NCBI RefSeq assembly: GCF_003814745.1
Contig: NZ_RKRD01000002.1
Location: 380,420 to 444,419 of the forward strand
DNA from: Hydrogenoanaerobacterium saccharovorans
GTDB lineage: Bacteria; Bacillota; Clostridia; Oscillospirales; Ruminococcaceae
Length of the DNA stretch: 64,000 nucleotides
Direction of reading: 5' to 3'
The translations under genes and the position numbers were made by a program. A model generated the notes under the pieces. It made no database searches, was not told the origin of the DNA, and saw only the letters and a list, made by a program, of their open reading frames with translations. Each line of letters starts with the position of its first letter. The first letter of the stretch is position 1. Below are positions 44,802-52,626 of the stretch, piece after piece.

Positions 44802-45632
44802 CTACATTTCTTTTATAATTTCGCGAAGAAGCTCTTTAAAGCGCCCCGATGCATCGTGAGCAGCAATGGAAACCTCTTCACCCGAAAGCTTCTGCGGAAG
44901 AACGCCCGCCGCCATGTTGGTCATCAGCGACAGTGCAAGCAAATCCATGCCGCAGTGCGCCGCTGTGAGTGCCTCCGTGACAGTGGACATACCCACTGCA
45001 TCGCCGCCTAAGGTACGAATGGCGCGAATTTCAGCCGGGGTTTCAAATTGCGGCCCCATCCAAAAGAAGTATACACCGTCATGCATGCGGTATTCTTGTC
45101 CCAGTTTTTTTGCACAATCCATAGCAAGTTTGCGTAGGGAGGGGGTGTACATTTCACATGTATCGAAAAAGCGCAGGCCAAATTCGGGGATGTTTGGCCC
45201 TCTCATCGGGCTTGCACCCATCAGCTTGATGTGGTCGTTGATAATCATAATATCGCCCACCTTATAAGCCTTGTTGACGGCACCTGCGGCGTTGGTGAGG
45301 ATGGTTTTTTGTACGCCGATTAGTTTGAATACACGGATGGGCGCGGCGAGCTGTTCAAAGTCGTACCCCTCGTAATAATGGAAGCGGCCGGACATACAAA
45401 CCACGTATTTGCCTGCAAGTTTGCCGAAAATCAGTTTACTTGCATGAGATTCCACTGTGGAAACAAGAAAATTGGGGATGTCTTTGTAGTCAATCACAAT
45501 CTGGTCTTCAATTTCGTCTGCCAGCGAGCCGAGGGAAGAGCCTAATATTAAGGCAACCTCCGGTTTGTGAGGAATTTTGCTTAAAATATAATCAGCGCTC
45601 TCTTTATAAAATTCATAAGTATACTTTTGCAA
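44802..45632 (-). CDS. Trimeric purine nucleoside phosphorylase
   Basis: The 276-residue enzyme is of the low-molecular-weight NP-II (PunA) class that splits inosine/guanosine-type nucleosides with phosphate into base and sugar 1-phosphate. Motifs are ALILGSSLGSLAD, SGRFHYYEGYD, TNAAGAVN and GMSTVTEALTAAHCGM. The start is TTG 45632 behind GAAAGG. With the deaminase next to it, it could act on 5'-deoxyinosine or methylthioinosine as well as inosine. Confidence 0.92.
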   Translation of the reverse strand: MQKYTYEFYKESADYILSKIPHKPEVALILGSSLGSLADEIEDQIVIDYKDIPNFLVSTVESHASKLIFGKLAGKYVVCMSGRFHYYEGYDFEQLAAPIRVFKLIGVQKTILTNAAGAVNKAYKVGDIMIINDHIKLMGASPMRGPNIPEFGLRFFDTCEMYTPSLRKLAMDCAKKLGQEYRMHDGVYFFWMGPQFETPAEIRAIRTLGGDAVGMSTVTEALTAAHCGMDLLALSLMTNMAAGVLPQKLSGEEVSIAAHDASGRFKELLREIIKEM

Positions 45633-45659
45633 ATCAGTTCATCCTTTCTGAAATTATGT

Positions 45660-46400
45660 TTAATCCAATTTTACCGCAATAATAGCATCCAATGCAATTT
45701 TTATTTGGTCTTCTACCGCTTTTTTTACCTTATCGGTATCGGGTTCATAACCCTCTACACCCACCAACTCAAATGCGGGTGCATCGGCTGCAATGATTGC
45801 CCCAGCTTTAACGCCGTGCAGCGAAGAAACTACCAACAGGCTTGCCACTTCGTTTTCCATTGCTTTTACGCCTGCTTTTGCATACAGTTTTACAGTTGAT
45901 TCGATAAAGCTCGGGTAAAACAAAGCCTGAGTAAGAACAATGCCCTTATGCACATCAACGCCGTTTTGTTCTGCGCTGTTGAGTAGAGCACACACCACAT
46001 CGGTATCCGCAATTGCGGGGTAAGAGAGGGGAATCATCTTTTCGGTAACGCCCTCTTCGCGGCAGGCTGCCGTTGCAACAACAATGCTGCCCGCTGTTAC
46101 CTCAGGCTGCATACCGCCGCAGGTACCAACACGAATAATCACTTTTGCCCCTGCGCGCCATAAACTTTCAAATGCAATGGCGGCGCCGCCGCAGCCCACG
46201 CCATGTGAGGTAATTGTGACAGGAACGCCCTTGTATTCGCCGATATACGTCCAGTATTCGCGGTTTTTGGCAAGGCATTTGCTGTTAGCGAGCATGCCCG
46301 CAATGCGTTCTGCACGGGCAGGGTCGCCGCAGGTGATAACACGCGGGTGAATCTCGCCCGCCGCTACTTGGATACAGGGGAACTTTTTCTGTTCAGACAT
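45660..46400 (-). CDS. Uridine phosphorylase-like NP-I nucleoside phosphorylase
   Basis: The 246-residue protein belongs to the hexameric NP-I class. Motifs are VITCGDPARAERIA (phosphate site) and IIRVGTCGGMQPEVTAG, and Glu-containing AMENEVASLLVVSSLHG holds the ribose-binding residues. The last pattern fits uridine phosphorylase best, though purine use cannot be excluded. It gives the locus a second phosphorylase with a likely pyrimidine scope. The start follows AAGGAG. Confidence 0.88.
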   Translation of the reverse strand: MSEQKKFPCIQVAAGEIHPRVITCGDPARAERIAGMLANSKCLAKNREYWTYIGEYKGVPVTITSHGVGCGGAAIAFESLWRAGAKVIIRVGTCGGMQPEVTAGSIVVATAACREEGVTEKMIPLSYPAIADTDVVCALLNSAEQNGVDVHKGIVLTQALFYPSFIESTVKLYAKAGVKAMENEVASLLVVSSLHGVKAGAIIAADAPAFELVGVEGYEPDTDKVKKAVEDQIKIALDAIIAVKLD

Positions 46401-46481
46401 AAGCTTCTCCTTACTGATAATGTTTTTTATCGCCTATTGATAGTTAAAATACGGTTAAGGTACTGTGGTTTATAATTTTTG

Positions 46482-47396
46482 TTATTTTAATACGCGTGCA
46501 CGTTTGCGGAATTTGTTGCTTGAGAAAACAAGTGCAATGATGGTAACAATATACGGCAGTGCCATGGTGAGCTGGCTTTTGATTGCAGTACCCTGCAAAG
46601 CATTGCCGATTGCCTCTGCAAAGCCAAAGAAAAAGCTTGAGATGACCACACCAATGGGATGAGAACCCCCGAGGTTGGCGGCAGCCATTGCAAAAAAGCC
46701 GCGCCCTGCTGTTACATTTTCGGTATACAGTGTAACCTGACCGAGAGTGAGCAGTACTCCGCCCAAACCGCAGAGCAAACCGGAAAAAACAACAGCACAG
46801 ATTTGAGTACGGTCGGCATTGATGCCCAACGAATTTACAGCCTGTTTGTTGATGCCTACGGCTTGCAGACGGAACCCGCTTACCGTTTTAAACAGGTAGA
46901 TATACAAAAGGACAGCCATAATAATTGCGAAATAATCAAGAAAAGTAAGCCTTGCGAACATAGTGCCGATAAAGGGGATATCTTTGATAATAGGCAGCTC
47001 TATTTTGGGCAGCCCTTTGAGGCGAGGGTCGGTAAATACGCCTTTTACACCGAAAATAACATAGAGCAAAAACGTTGTCGCACCAAGCATCAGCAAGTTG
47101 ATGGAGGTACCTACAACCATATCGCTTGCACGAAATTTCACCTGCAAAATACCTACAATCAGGGCTACCAGCATGCCGGAGAGTGCAGCCCCAAGTACCG
47201 ATAGCAGCACACTGCCCGTATAATAATTGATGACAATTGCCATAAATGCACCTGTGAGCATCTGCCCCTCTAAGGCAATGTTAAATACCCACACCTTGCT
47301 GCAGATAGCAGAACCAAGTGCCGCATAAAGTACCGGCGTCATCATACGAATGGTGGAGTTGATGACCACTGCAATATACTCAAAATCAATGTTCAT
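46482..47396 (-). CDS. Nucleoside ABC transporter permease (second subunit)
   Basis: The 304-residue membrane protein has about eight to nine segments and matches the YufQ/NupQ-type permeases of BMP nucleoside importers (FNIALEGQMLTGAF; GINADRTQ). It overlaps the other permease by 11 bases. The ATG at 47396 follows GGAGGTG. It forms the channel with the permease encoded before it. Confidence 0.9.
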   Translation of the reverse strand: MNIDFEYIAVVINSTIRMMTPVLYAALGSAICSKVWVFNIALEGQMLTGAFMAIVINYYTGSVLLSVLGAALSGMLVALIVGILQVKFRASDMVVGTSINLLMLGATTFLLYVIFGVKGVFTDPRLKGLPKIELPIIKDIPFIGTMFARLTFLDYFAIIMAVLLYIYLFKTVSGFRLQAVGINKQAVNSLGINADRTQICAVVFSGLLCGLGGVLLTLGQVTLYTENVTAGRGFFAMAAANLGGSHPIGVVISSFFFGFAEAIGNALQGTAIKSQLTMALPYIVTIIALVFSSNKFRKRARVLK

Positions 47397-48510
47397 TCTG
47401 GGCACCTCCCTCTGCGGATTGGGTAAGCTTTACTTTTCGCACCTTGATGGCATGGTTGAGCAGTTTAGCAGAAACCAACAGGGTAATGACTGCCTGAATT
47501 ACCATTGTAATCTCCAACGGCACATTGGTGGATCGCTCGATTGCGGCACCGCCCGTTTGAATACCGGCGAGAAAAATTGCGCAAATCACCGTACCAATGG
47601 GGTTTAAGTTTGCAATCAGTGCTGCCATCAACCCTGTCCAGGCATAGCTGGGGCTTCGCAGCATATCGTGCATATACACATGCTTTAAGCCCAGTACTTC
47701 AATCGAGCCACCGAAGGCACAAATTGCGCCCGAGCAGAACATGGTAATAAACATGACCTTGGTGCGCTTTACGCCGCCATATTCGGCAAAGCATTTATTC
47801 AACCCCCCCATACGGCTTTCGTAGCCAAAGGTGGTTTTTTTAATGATAAAAAGAATGATAACCATAACAAGGATTGCGAGAAAAAAGCCATAATGAAAGG
47901 TACTGCCTTTTACGATACCAAGGCGGGGAATCCACATGGATTTGTCGATGGTGAGGGTTTTTGCAACCAAACCATCGCCGGTATTGTCCTTGAGCGGAAA
48001 CGAGACAAAATAGTAGGTGATGTAATTCGCGATGTAATTGAACATCAGTGTAGAGATAACAAGGATTACACCGAAACGGTCATCCAGCCATGCAGCAAGC
48101 AGCGCGTACAAACCGCCCGCCAGCATACCCAATGCAATTGCGATGACAGCACCGATTACACCGCGAAAAGGCAGATACAATGCCGAAACTGCGGTGACAA
48201 ATCCACCAAAAATCAGCTGCCCCTCGCCGCCGATGTTAATGTAACCTGCACGCCAAGCAAATGCCGCGCCCAAACCGCATAGGATGATTGGGATTGCACG
48301 GGTAAGAGTAGCTAAAAAATAAAAGCTTGTGCCGAACCCGCCTTGAAACATGGCACCGTAAATTTCGAATATGCTTTCGCCCATCGCCAATATAATAATT
48401 GCACCGATGAGCATACCGGCAGCAATTGCGAACAAAGGCTGCCCCAGTTCGTTTATCGAGGATTTCAGCCACAGTTTTGCTGTATCTGCGTGTTTGTTGT
48501 TTTTAAGCAT
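47386..48510 (-). CDS. Nucleoside ABC transporter permease (first subunit)
   Basis: The 374-residue permease resembles YufP/NupP, with GYINIGGEGQLIFGGF as the characteristic motif and about ten membrane segments. Its start overlaps the ATPase gene end by 8 bases, so translation is coupled. It is part of the BMP-type importer. Confidence 0.9.
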   Translation of the reverse strand: MLKNNKHADTAKLWLKSSINELGQPLFAIAAGMLIGAIIILAMGESIFEIYGAMFQGGFGTSFYFLATLTRAIPIILCGLGAAFAWRAGYINIGGEGQLIFGGFVTAVSALYLPFRGVIGAVIAIALGMLAGGLYALLAAWLDDRFGVILVISTLMFNYIANYITYYFVSFPLKDNTGDGLVAKTLTIDKSMWIPRLGIVKGSTFHYGFFLAILVMVIILFIIKKTTFGYESRMGGLNKCFAEYGGVKRTKVMFITMFCSGAICAFGGSIEVLGLKHVYMHDMLRSPSYAWTGLMAALIANLNPIGTVICAIFLAGIQTGGAAIERSTNVPLEITMVIQAVITLLVSAKLLNHAIKVRKVKLTQSAEGGAQNEH

Positions 48511-50011
48511 CCTGCTTACCTCCCATCATCAGCAGCCCCAGCTTTTCTTCGGTAGCTTCTGCTTTCGTAAATTCGCCGTTGATTTTACCGTCAAAAATAG
48601 TATAGATACGGTCGCAAAGCTCCATAATTTCAGAAAGCTCCGAAGATACCAGTAAAATTGCGCCGCCGTTTGCGCGCTTTTCAAGCAATTTGCCGTGTAT
48701 AAATTCCATTGCACCAATATCTACACCGCGGGTAGGCTCTGCGGCAATCAGCAAAGGGGTGTTTTGTTCTATTTCGCGGGCTACAATCAGCTTTTGTATG
48801 TTGCCGCCCGAAAGCTCGCCCGCTTTTTGAAATAAACCGCTGTATTTAACGTCGTACCGTTGCAAAAGTTCGGTTACATAATTACGAATGATATTATTTT
48901 TTAATATTCCGTGTTTTGAAAATCGGGGTTTGTATTGATGTGCCATCAGCGCCGTTTCAGTCATGTTGGCATCTTTGGCACAGCCGTATTTATAACGGTC
49001 TTCGGGGATGCATGCGCAGCCCAAATCACGGATTTTGCTCACCGAACTTTTGACAATGTCTTTTTCAAGCAGCGTGATTTCTCCTGCATCCGCTTTATTC
49101 AGCCCGGTGATGCACTCAATCAGTTCCGACTGCCCGTTGCCCGATACACCTGCGATGCCTACAATTTCGCCTGCGTCTACATGCATCGAAAGCCCATCCA
49201 AGCATTTTTTACCTTGCTTGTCGGTAAGACGTAAATCTGTTACCGTAAGCACATTGCCTGTTGTAGGCTGCTCCGGCACCTCTTTATCAATAATTCTTCT
49301 GCCAACCATAAGGAACGAAAGCTCCTCAATGCTGGTTTCAGACGTTTTTGTCTCTTTTACAAATTTGCCCGAACGCATTACCATAACGCGGTCAGAGGCA
49401 TCCATAACCTCATGTAATTTATGCGTGATAATAATGATGCTTTTACCCATGGATGCCAGCTTTTTCATTGTTTTGAGCAAATCGCTGACCTCCTGCGGGG
49501 TAAGCACCGCCGAGGGTTCATCTAAAATGATGATATCTGCATTTTGATACAGAATTTTAAGTATTTCTACACGCTGCTGCAATCCTACAGGGCAGTTTTT
49601 TATTTTTGCGCGCGGGTCAACGTCCAAAAGATATTTTTTACTGAGCTCTTGAACCAGTTTGTCAGCCGCGCTGCGGTTAAAAAACAGTGAGTTTTTTTTA
49701 GGCTCGTTGCCGTAAACGATGTTTTCAGCAACCGTAAACTCTGAAAATAGCATAAAGTGCTGCTGCACCATACCAATGCCGGCGCGAATCGCATCGTGCG
49801 GAGAACGGAATGACTGTTGTTTACCGTTTAAGTAAACTTCGCCGCAGGTTGGTTGCTCAAGTCCGTATAATATTTTCATCAAGGTAGATTTGCCGGCGCC
49901 GTTTTCACCAACCACAGCAAGAATTTCGCCCTTCTCTAGCGTAAGGTTGATGCTGTCGTTCGCCAGCACCGAGCCATACTGCTTGGTGATGCCTTTCATT
50001 TCCAATAACAT
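48503..50011 (-). CDS. Nucleoside ABC transporter ATPase
   Basis: The 502-residue protein holds two fused ABC domains, as in sugar/nucleoside importers (YufO/NupO). Domain 1 has Walker A GENGAGKST and DEPSAVLT; domain 2 has a Walker-A-like GVSGNGQSE and the signature LSGGNIQK. The Walker A of domain 2 lacks the usual GKS/T, which is normal for this subfamily. The ATG at 50011 behind AAGGGG is preferred over one nine residues upstream. A terminator separates it from the binding-protein gene. Confidence 0.92.
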   Translation of the reverse strand: MLLEMKGITKQYGSVLANDSINLTLEKGEILAVVGENGAGKSTLMKILYGLEQPTCGEVYLNGKQQSFRSPHDAIRAGIGMVQQHFMLFSEFTVAENIVYGNEPKKNSLFFNRSAADKLVQELSKKYLLDVDPRAKIKNCPVGLQQRVEILKILYQNADIIILDEPSAVLTPQEVSDLLKTMKKLASMGKSIIIITHKLHEVMDASDRVMVMRSGKFVKETKTSETSIEELSFLMVGRRIIDKEVPEQPTTGNVLTVTDLRLTDKQGKKCLDGLSMHVDAGEIVGIAGVSGNGQSELIECITGLNKADAGEITLLEKDIVKSSVSKIRDLGCACIPEDRYKYGCAKDANMTETALMAHQYKPRFSKHGILKNNIIRNYVTELLQRYDVKYSGLFQKAGELSGGNIQKLIVAREIEQNTPLLIAAEPTRGVDIGAMEFIHGKLLEKRANGGAILLVSSELSEIMELCDRIYTIFDGKINGEFTKAEATEEKLGLLMMGGKQDA

Positions 50012-50073
50012 ACTAATCAAGCCCCTTCGTAATAGCATTGCGTCCGCCGGTGGGAACGAAACAGTAAAAACGT

Positions 50074-50121
50074 TAAAAAAGACGAAGAGACGGATTGTTT
50101 TATCATTCTCCGCCTCTTCGT
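50074..50121 (-). terminator. Intercistronic terminator after the binding-protein gene
   Basis: On the minus strand ACGAAGAGGCGGA pairs with TCCGTCTCTTCGT (one G-U pair) across a 14-base loop, and is followed by CTTTTTT. Partial termination would give more binding protein than transporter. Confidence 0.8.
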
Positions 50122-50158
50122 TCCAACATAAATCTATTGCTTTGTCAGATCGAGAGGT

Positions 50159-51232
50159 TTATTTACCCTCCATAGGAACTTCCAATACGATCTCGCCTTT
50201 TGCAATTTTATCAGCCGCTTCTTTAACCTTAGCCACAATCTCGTCGGTAAGAACTTCAGATTGGATAGGATTTTTACCGTCTTTGGTAATGTAAAGTGCG
50301 CCAATTACATTTTCTTTTACGCCGTAGGTTTCTGGCTCCATGGTAAGCTTGCCCTCTACAAACTCGGTAACAATCTTCTCAATAACCACTGCGGTATCTT
50401 TGATTTGAGTGGTGATAATGTATTTGTTATCGGGAGAAGTTCTGTCTTCATCCTGCCCGGAGGTATAGAAGCCTTTCTCTAAAGCAGCCTCAAAGGTGCC
50501 GAAATCTGCTACTGCAGAAGCTGCATTGATAAATCCGCAGCCTGCCGCAGCCTGTTGCAAAGCAAACTCTTTTGCTTTTGCAGCATCGGTATAAGAGTTG
50601 GTGTAGTTGAACATAAACTCGGCATTGGGGCGAACCGACTTAACGCCTTCCATATAGCCCCAGCGCCATTTGTAAGAGCTTTGGCCTTCGTTTGCGTGTA
50701 TAGCACCAAATTTATCGGTTTTGTTTACCAAACCTGCAATCATACCAATGAGGTATGCGCCCTCTTGTTCTTTAAATGTGATGGATTTTACATTGGGGCT
50801 GTCCGTTTCAACGTCTACCAAAACATAGGTAGCATCATCGGGGAACTCGGAGGCAACCGCATTAACGGGGTCTGCACCCTGTCCGCCTGCCACGATAATA
50901 AGGTCGTTCTGCTCTTGAACAGCGGCACGAATGTTATCTTCCCATACCGATGCATCGGCACATTCAACAATGGAGGTGGACATGCCGTACTTGGTTTTCA
51001 TATTTTGGAGACCGGTTTGCATTTGGGTTAAAAACGGGTTTGTGCCGATTTTGTCACAGATCAAAATTATTTTCATATCCTTTGGGTCTTTACCTGCAGG
51101 TGCCTTGCTTGCATCAGGAGTAGTTTCTGCCGAAGACTCGGGTGCGGTAGATTCTGCGGGTTTTGCAGCACAACCGGCGAATACGGTTGCCAGCATGGCT
51201 AATGCGAGAATCAGTGCAAGAAATTTCTTCAT
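50159..51232 (-). CDS. BMP-family nucleoside-binding lipoprotein
   Basis: The 357-residue lipoprotein has a signal ending in VFAGC. The BMP/PnrA-type binding fold shows ILICDKIGTNPFLTQM, VAGGQGADPVNAVASEFPD and GLVNKTDKFGAIHANEGQSSY. The family binds purine and other nucleosides for ABC import. It begins after AAGGAGG under its own promoter and heads the transport-salvage run. Ligand range cannot be read from sequence. Confidence 0.92.
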   Translation of the reverse strand: MKKFLALILALAMLATVFAGCAAKPAESTAPESSAETTPDASKAPAGKDPKDMKIILICDKIGTNPFLTQMQTGLQNMKTKYGMSTSIVECADASVWEDNIRAAVQEQNDLIIVAGGQGADPVNAVASEFPDDATYVLVDVETDSPNVKSITFKEQEGAYLIGMIAGLVNKTDKFGAIHANEGQSSYKWRWGYMEGVKSVRPNAEFMFNYTNSYTDAAKAKEFALQQAAAGCGFINAASAVADFGTFEAALEKGFYTSGQDEDRTSPDNKYIITTQIKDTAVVIEKIVTEFVEGKLTMEPETYGVKENVIGALYITKDGKNPIQSEVLTDEIVAKVKEAADKIAKGEIVLEVPMEGK

Positions 51233-51302
51233 TTTGTGTTCCTCCTTAAAATTACCGACATTTGTGTACTTTTACCACTTTTCAAATAATTTTGGTAACT
51301 TC

Positions 51303-51330
51303 ATAATATCATTTGTGTGGTATTTTGCAA
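51303..51330 (-). promoter_or_regulatory. Promoter of the nucleoside import/salvage operon
   Basis: On the minus strand TTGCAA (51330-51325), 16 bases, TATTAT (51308-51303), about 70 bases before the binding-protein start. Confidence 0.6.
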
Positions 51331-51341
51331 TAGTTTTTTGG

Positions 51342-51406
51342 TTTTGTAAATGAATTTTGTAGTTTTGTTTGGTTTTGAGGTGGTGATATTGGCATTTTGT
51401 ACAAAA
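51342..51406. promoter_or_regulatory. Candidate DeoR-type operator cluster
   Basis: TTTTGTA occurs at 51342-51348, 51355-51361 and 51395-51401. The last is part of the perfect 12-base palindrome TTTTGTACAAAA (51395-51406). The cluster lies just upstream of the operon promoter. A related palindrome, TTGTATACAA (52355-52364), lies upstream of the deoR promoter. Operator role is inferred. Confidence 0.4.
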
Positions 51407-51445
51407 CCGATATTAATATGATGTATGACTAATTGGGGTATAAAC

Positions 51446-51478
51446 AAAAAAACAGACAGAAATCTATCTGTCTGTTTT
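51446..51478 (-). terminator. Intrinsic terminator of the deoR gene
   Basis: AAAACAGACAGA / TCTGTCTGTTTT with a six-base loop is followed on the minus strand by seven T, right after the deoR stop. Confidence 0.85.
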
Positions 51479-51481
51479 ACT

Positions 51482-52249
51482 TCAACTGTCGGTACACTCG
51501 TATACCGCAATTTTCTTTTGTTTAAAAAAGGCCCGCCAACTCTCGCTTAATTCTTTATCGGTAACAACCGCATTAATATGCTCAAAATCACATGTATGTA
51601 TAAACGAGATACGGTCAAGCTTTGTATGGTCAACAACCAAAATAACCCGGTCGGCGTTTTCAATTACAGTTCGGCGCATTTCGGCTTCTTCTTCGTTACG
51701 GTCGCTTAAGCCTTTTTCCATACTCATGGTACAACAGGATACAAACGCGGTGTCGAGATGGTAGCTGGAGAGAAACTTGACAGCGTTTCGTCCGAAAAAG
51801 CTGTAGGTGGTGTTGTCCAAGTTGCCGCCGGTGCACAGCAAGCTGAGGTTTGTTATACCCGAAAGGCGATGAACAACATTATGTGAATTGGTCATTACCG
51901 TGATATCCATATGTTCAATTTCGTTGCATATGTGGAATGCTGTGGTAGAAAAATCGATAAAAATGCATTCACCGGGGTGGATCATCTCGGCACACTTGCG
52001 CGCAATACGCTGCTTTTCTTCCACAAACAGGTTTTCGAGCACTTGATGTGCTACCTGCGTTTTTACTTTATTTTGCAAAATGGCTCCGCCATAGGTTTTA
52101 GTGAGAAATCCCACTTCCTCCAGAGCTTCAAAATCGCGGCGGACAGTTTCGTTGCTTACATCAAAACGTTTGGCGATTTCTGCAACCGTAATGGTCTTTT
52201 TTTCAAGAATAATGTTTTTGATTTCGTTGCGTCGTTGCAATGAAAGCAT
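51482..52249 (-). CDS. DeoR/GlpR-family transcriptional regulator
   Basis: The 255-residue protein has an N-terminal DeoR helix-turn-helix (about 6-60, TVAEIAKRFDVSNETVRRDF). The C-terminal sugar-phosphate sensing domain (about 75-245) shows FIDFSTTAFHICNEI and VMTNSHNVVHRL. It is encoded just upstream of, and in line with, the nucleoside salvage operon. It is therefore likely to respond to a sugar phosphate made by that pathway. The start follows TTAGGAGG. Confidence 0.93.
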   Translation of the reverse strand: MLSLQRRNEIKNIILEKKTITVAEIAKRFDVSNETVRRDFEALEEVGFLTKTYGGAILQNKVKTQVAHQVLENLFVEEKQRIARKCAEMIHPGECIFIDFSTTAFHICNEIEHMDITVMTNSHNVVHRLSGITNLSLLCTGGNLDNTTYSFFGRNAVKFLSSYHLDTAFVSCCTMSMEKGLSDRNEEEAEMRRTVIENADRVILVVDHTKLDRISFIHTCDFEHINAVVTDKELSESWRAFFKQKKIAVYECTDS

Positions 52250-52310
52250 CGCAAAAGCCTCCTAATATTTTGAATTCCACAACATTCCACAAAAATGGGG
52301 GTTTTTCATT

Positions 52311-52340
52311 ATCATACTCGAACAACAAATATTTTGTCAA
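52311..52340 (-). promoter_or_regulatory. Promoter of the deoR gene
   Basis: On the minus strand TTGACA (52340-52335), 18 bases, TATGAT (52316-52311), about 60 bases before the start. Confidence 0.65.
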
Positions 52341-52435
52341 GTACTTGAAAATTTTTGTATACAATTGTGCAGTACAAACCTCACAGCATCCCAATAAGCA
52401 AAATAAAACGATTGGTTTTCTGTGCCAATGTATAC

Positions 52436-52464
52436 TTGATATTGTAAGGTAAAACAGATATAAT
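52436..52464 (+). promoter_or_regulatory. Promoter of valS
   Basis: TTGATA (52436-52441), 17 bases, TATAAT (52459-52464). The leader of about 155 bases holds small hairpins (GCAGTACTGC; GCGGGA / TCCCGC at 52542-52559) but no T-box consensus. Confidence 0.65.
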
Positions 52465-52626
52465 AAATGTTAACCATTTTGCACGCCTGTCACCTTTCGA
52501 GCAGATGAAAAGGCGTATTAGCAGTACTGCCCGAACTGCCCGCGGGAGTGGAATCCCGCTACATGGGTACATTACTGCGGCATATAGGTCTATTACATGG
52601 CTGACTGACCGCACAGGAGGAAAACA

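Noticed and set aside
52465..52626. Possible T-box leader in front of valS
   Set aside because: The leader is only about 155 bases and lacks both the TGGNACCGCG antiterminator and a terminator; GGAATCCCGC only loosely resembles it.
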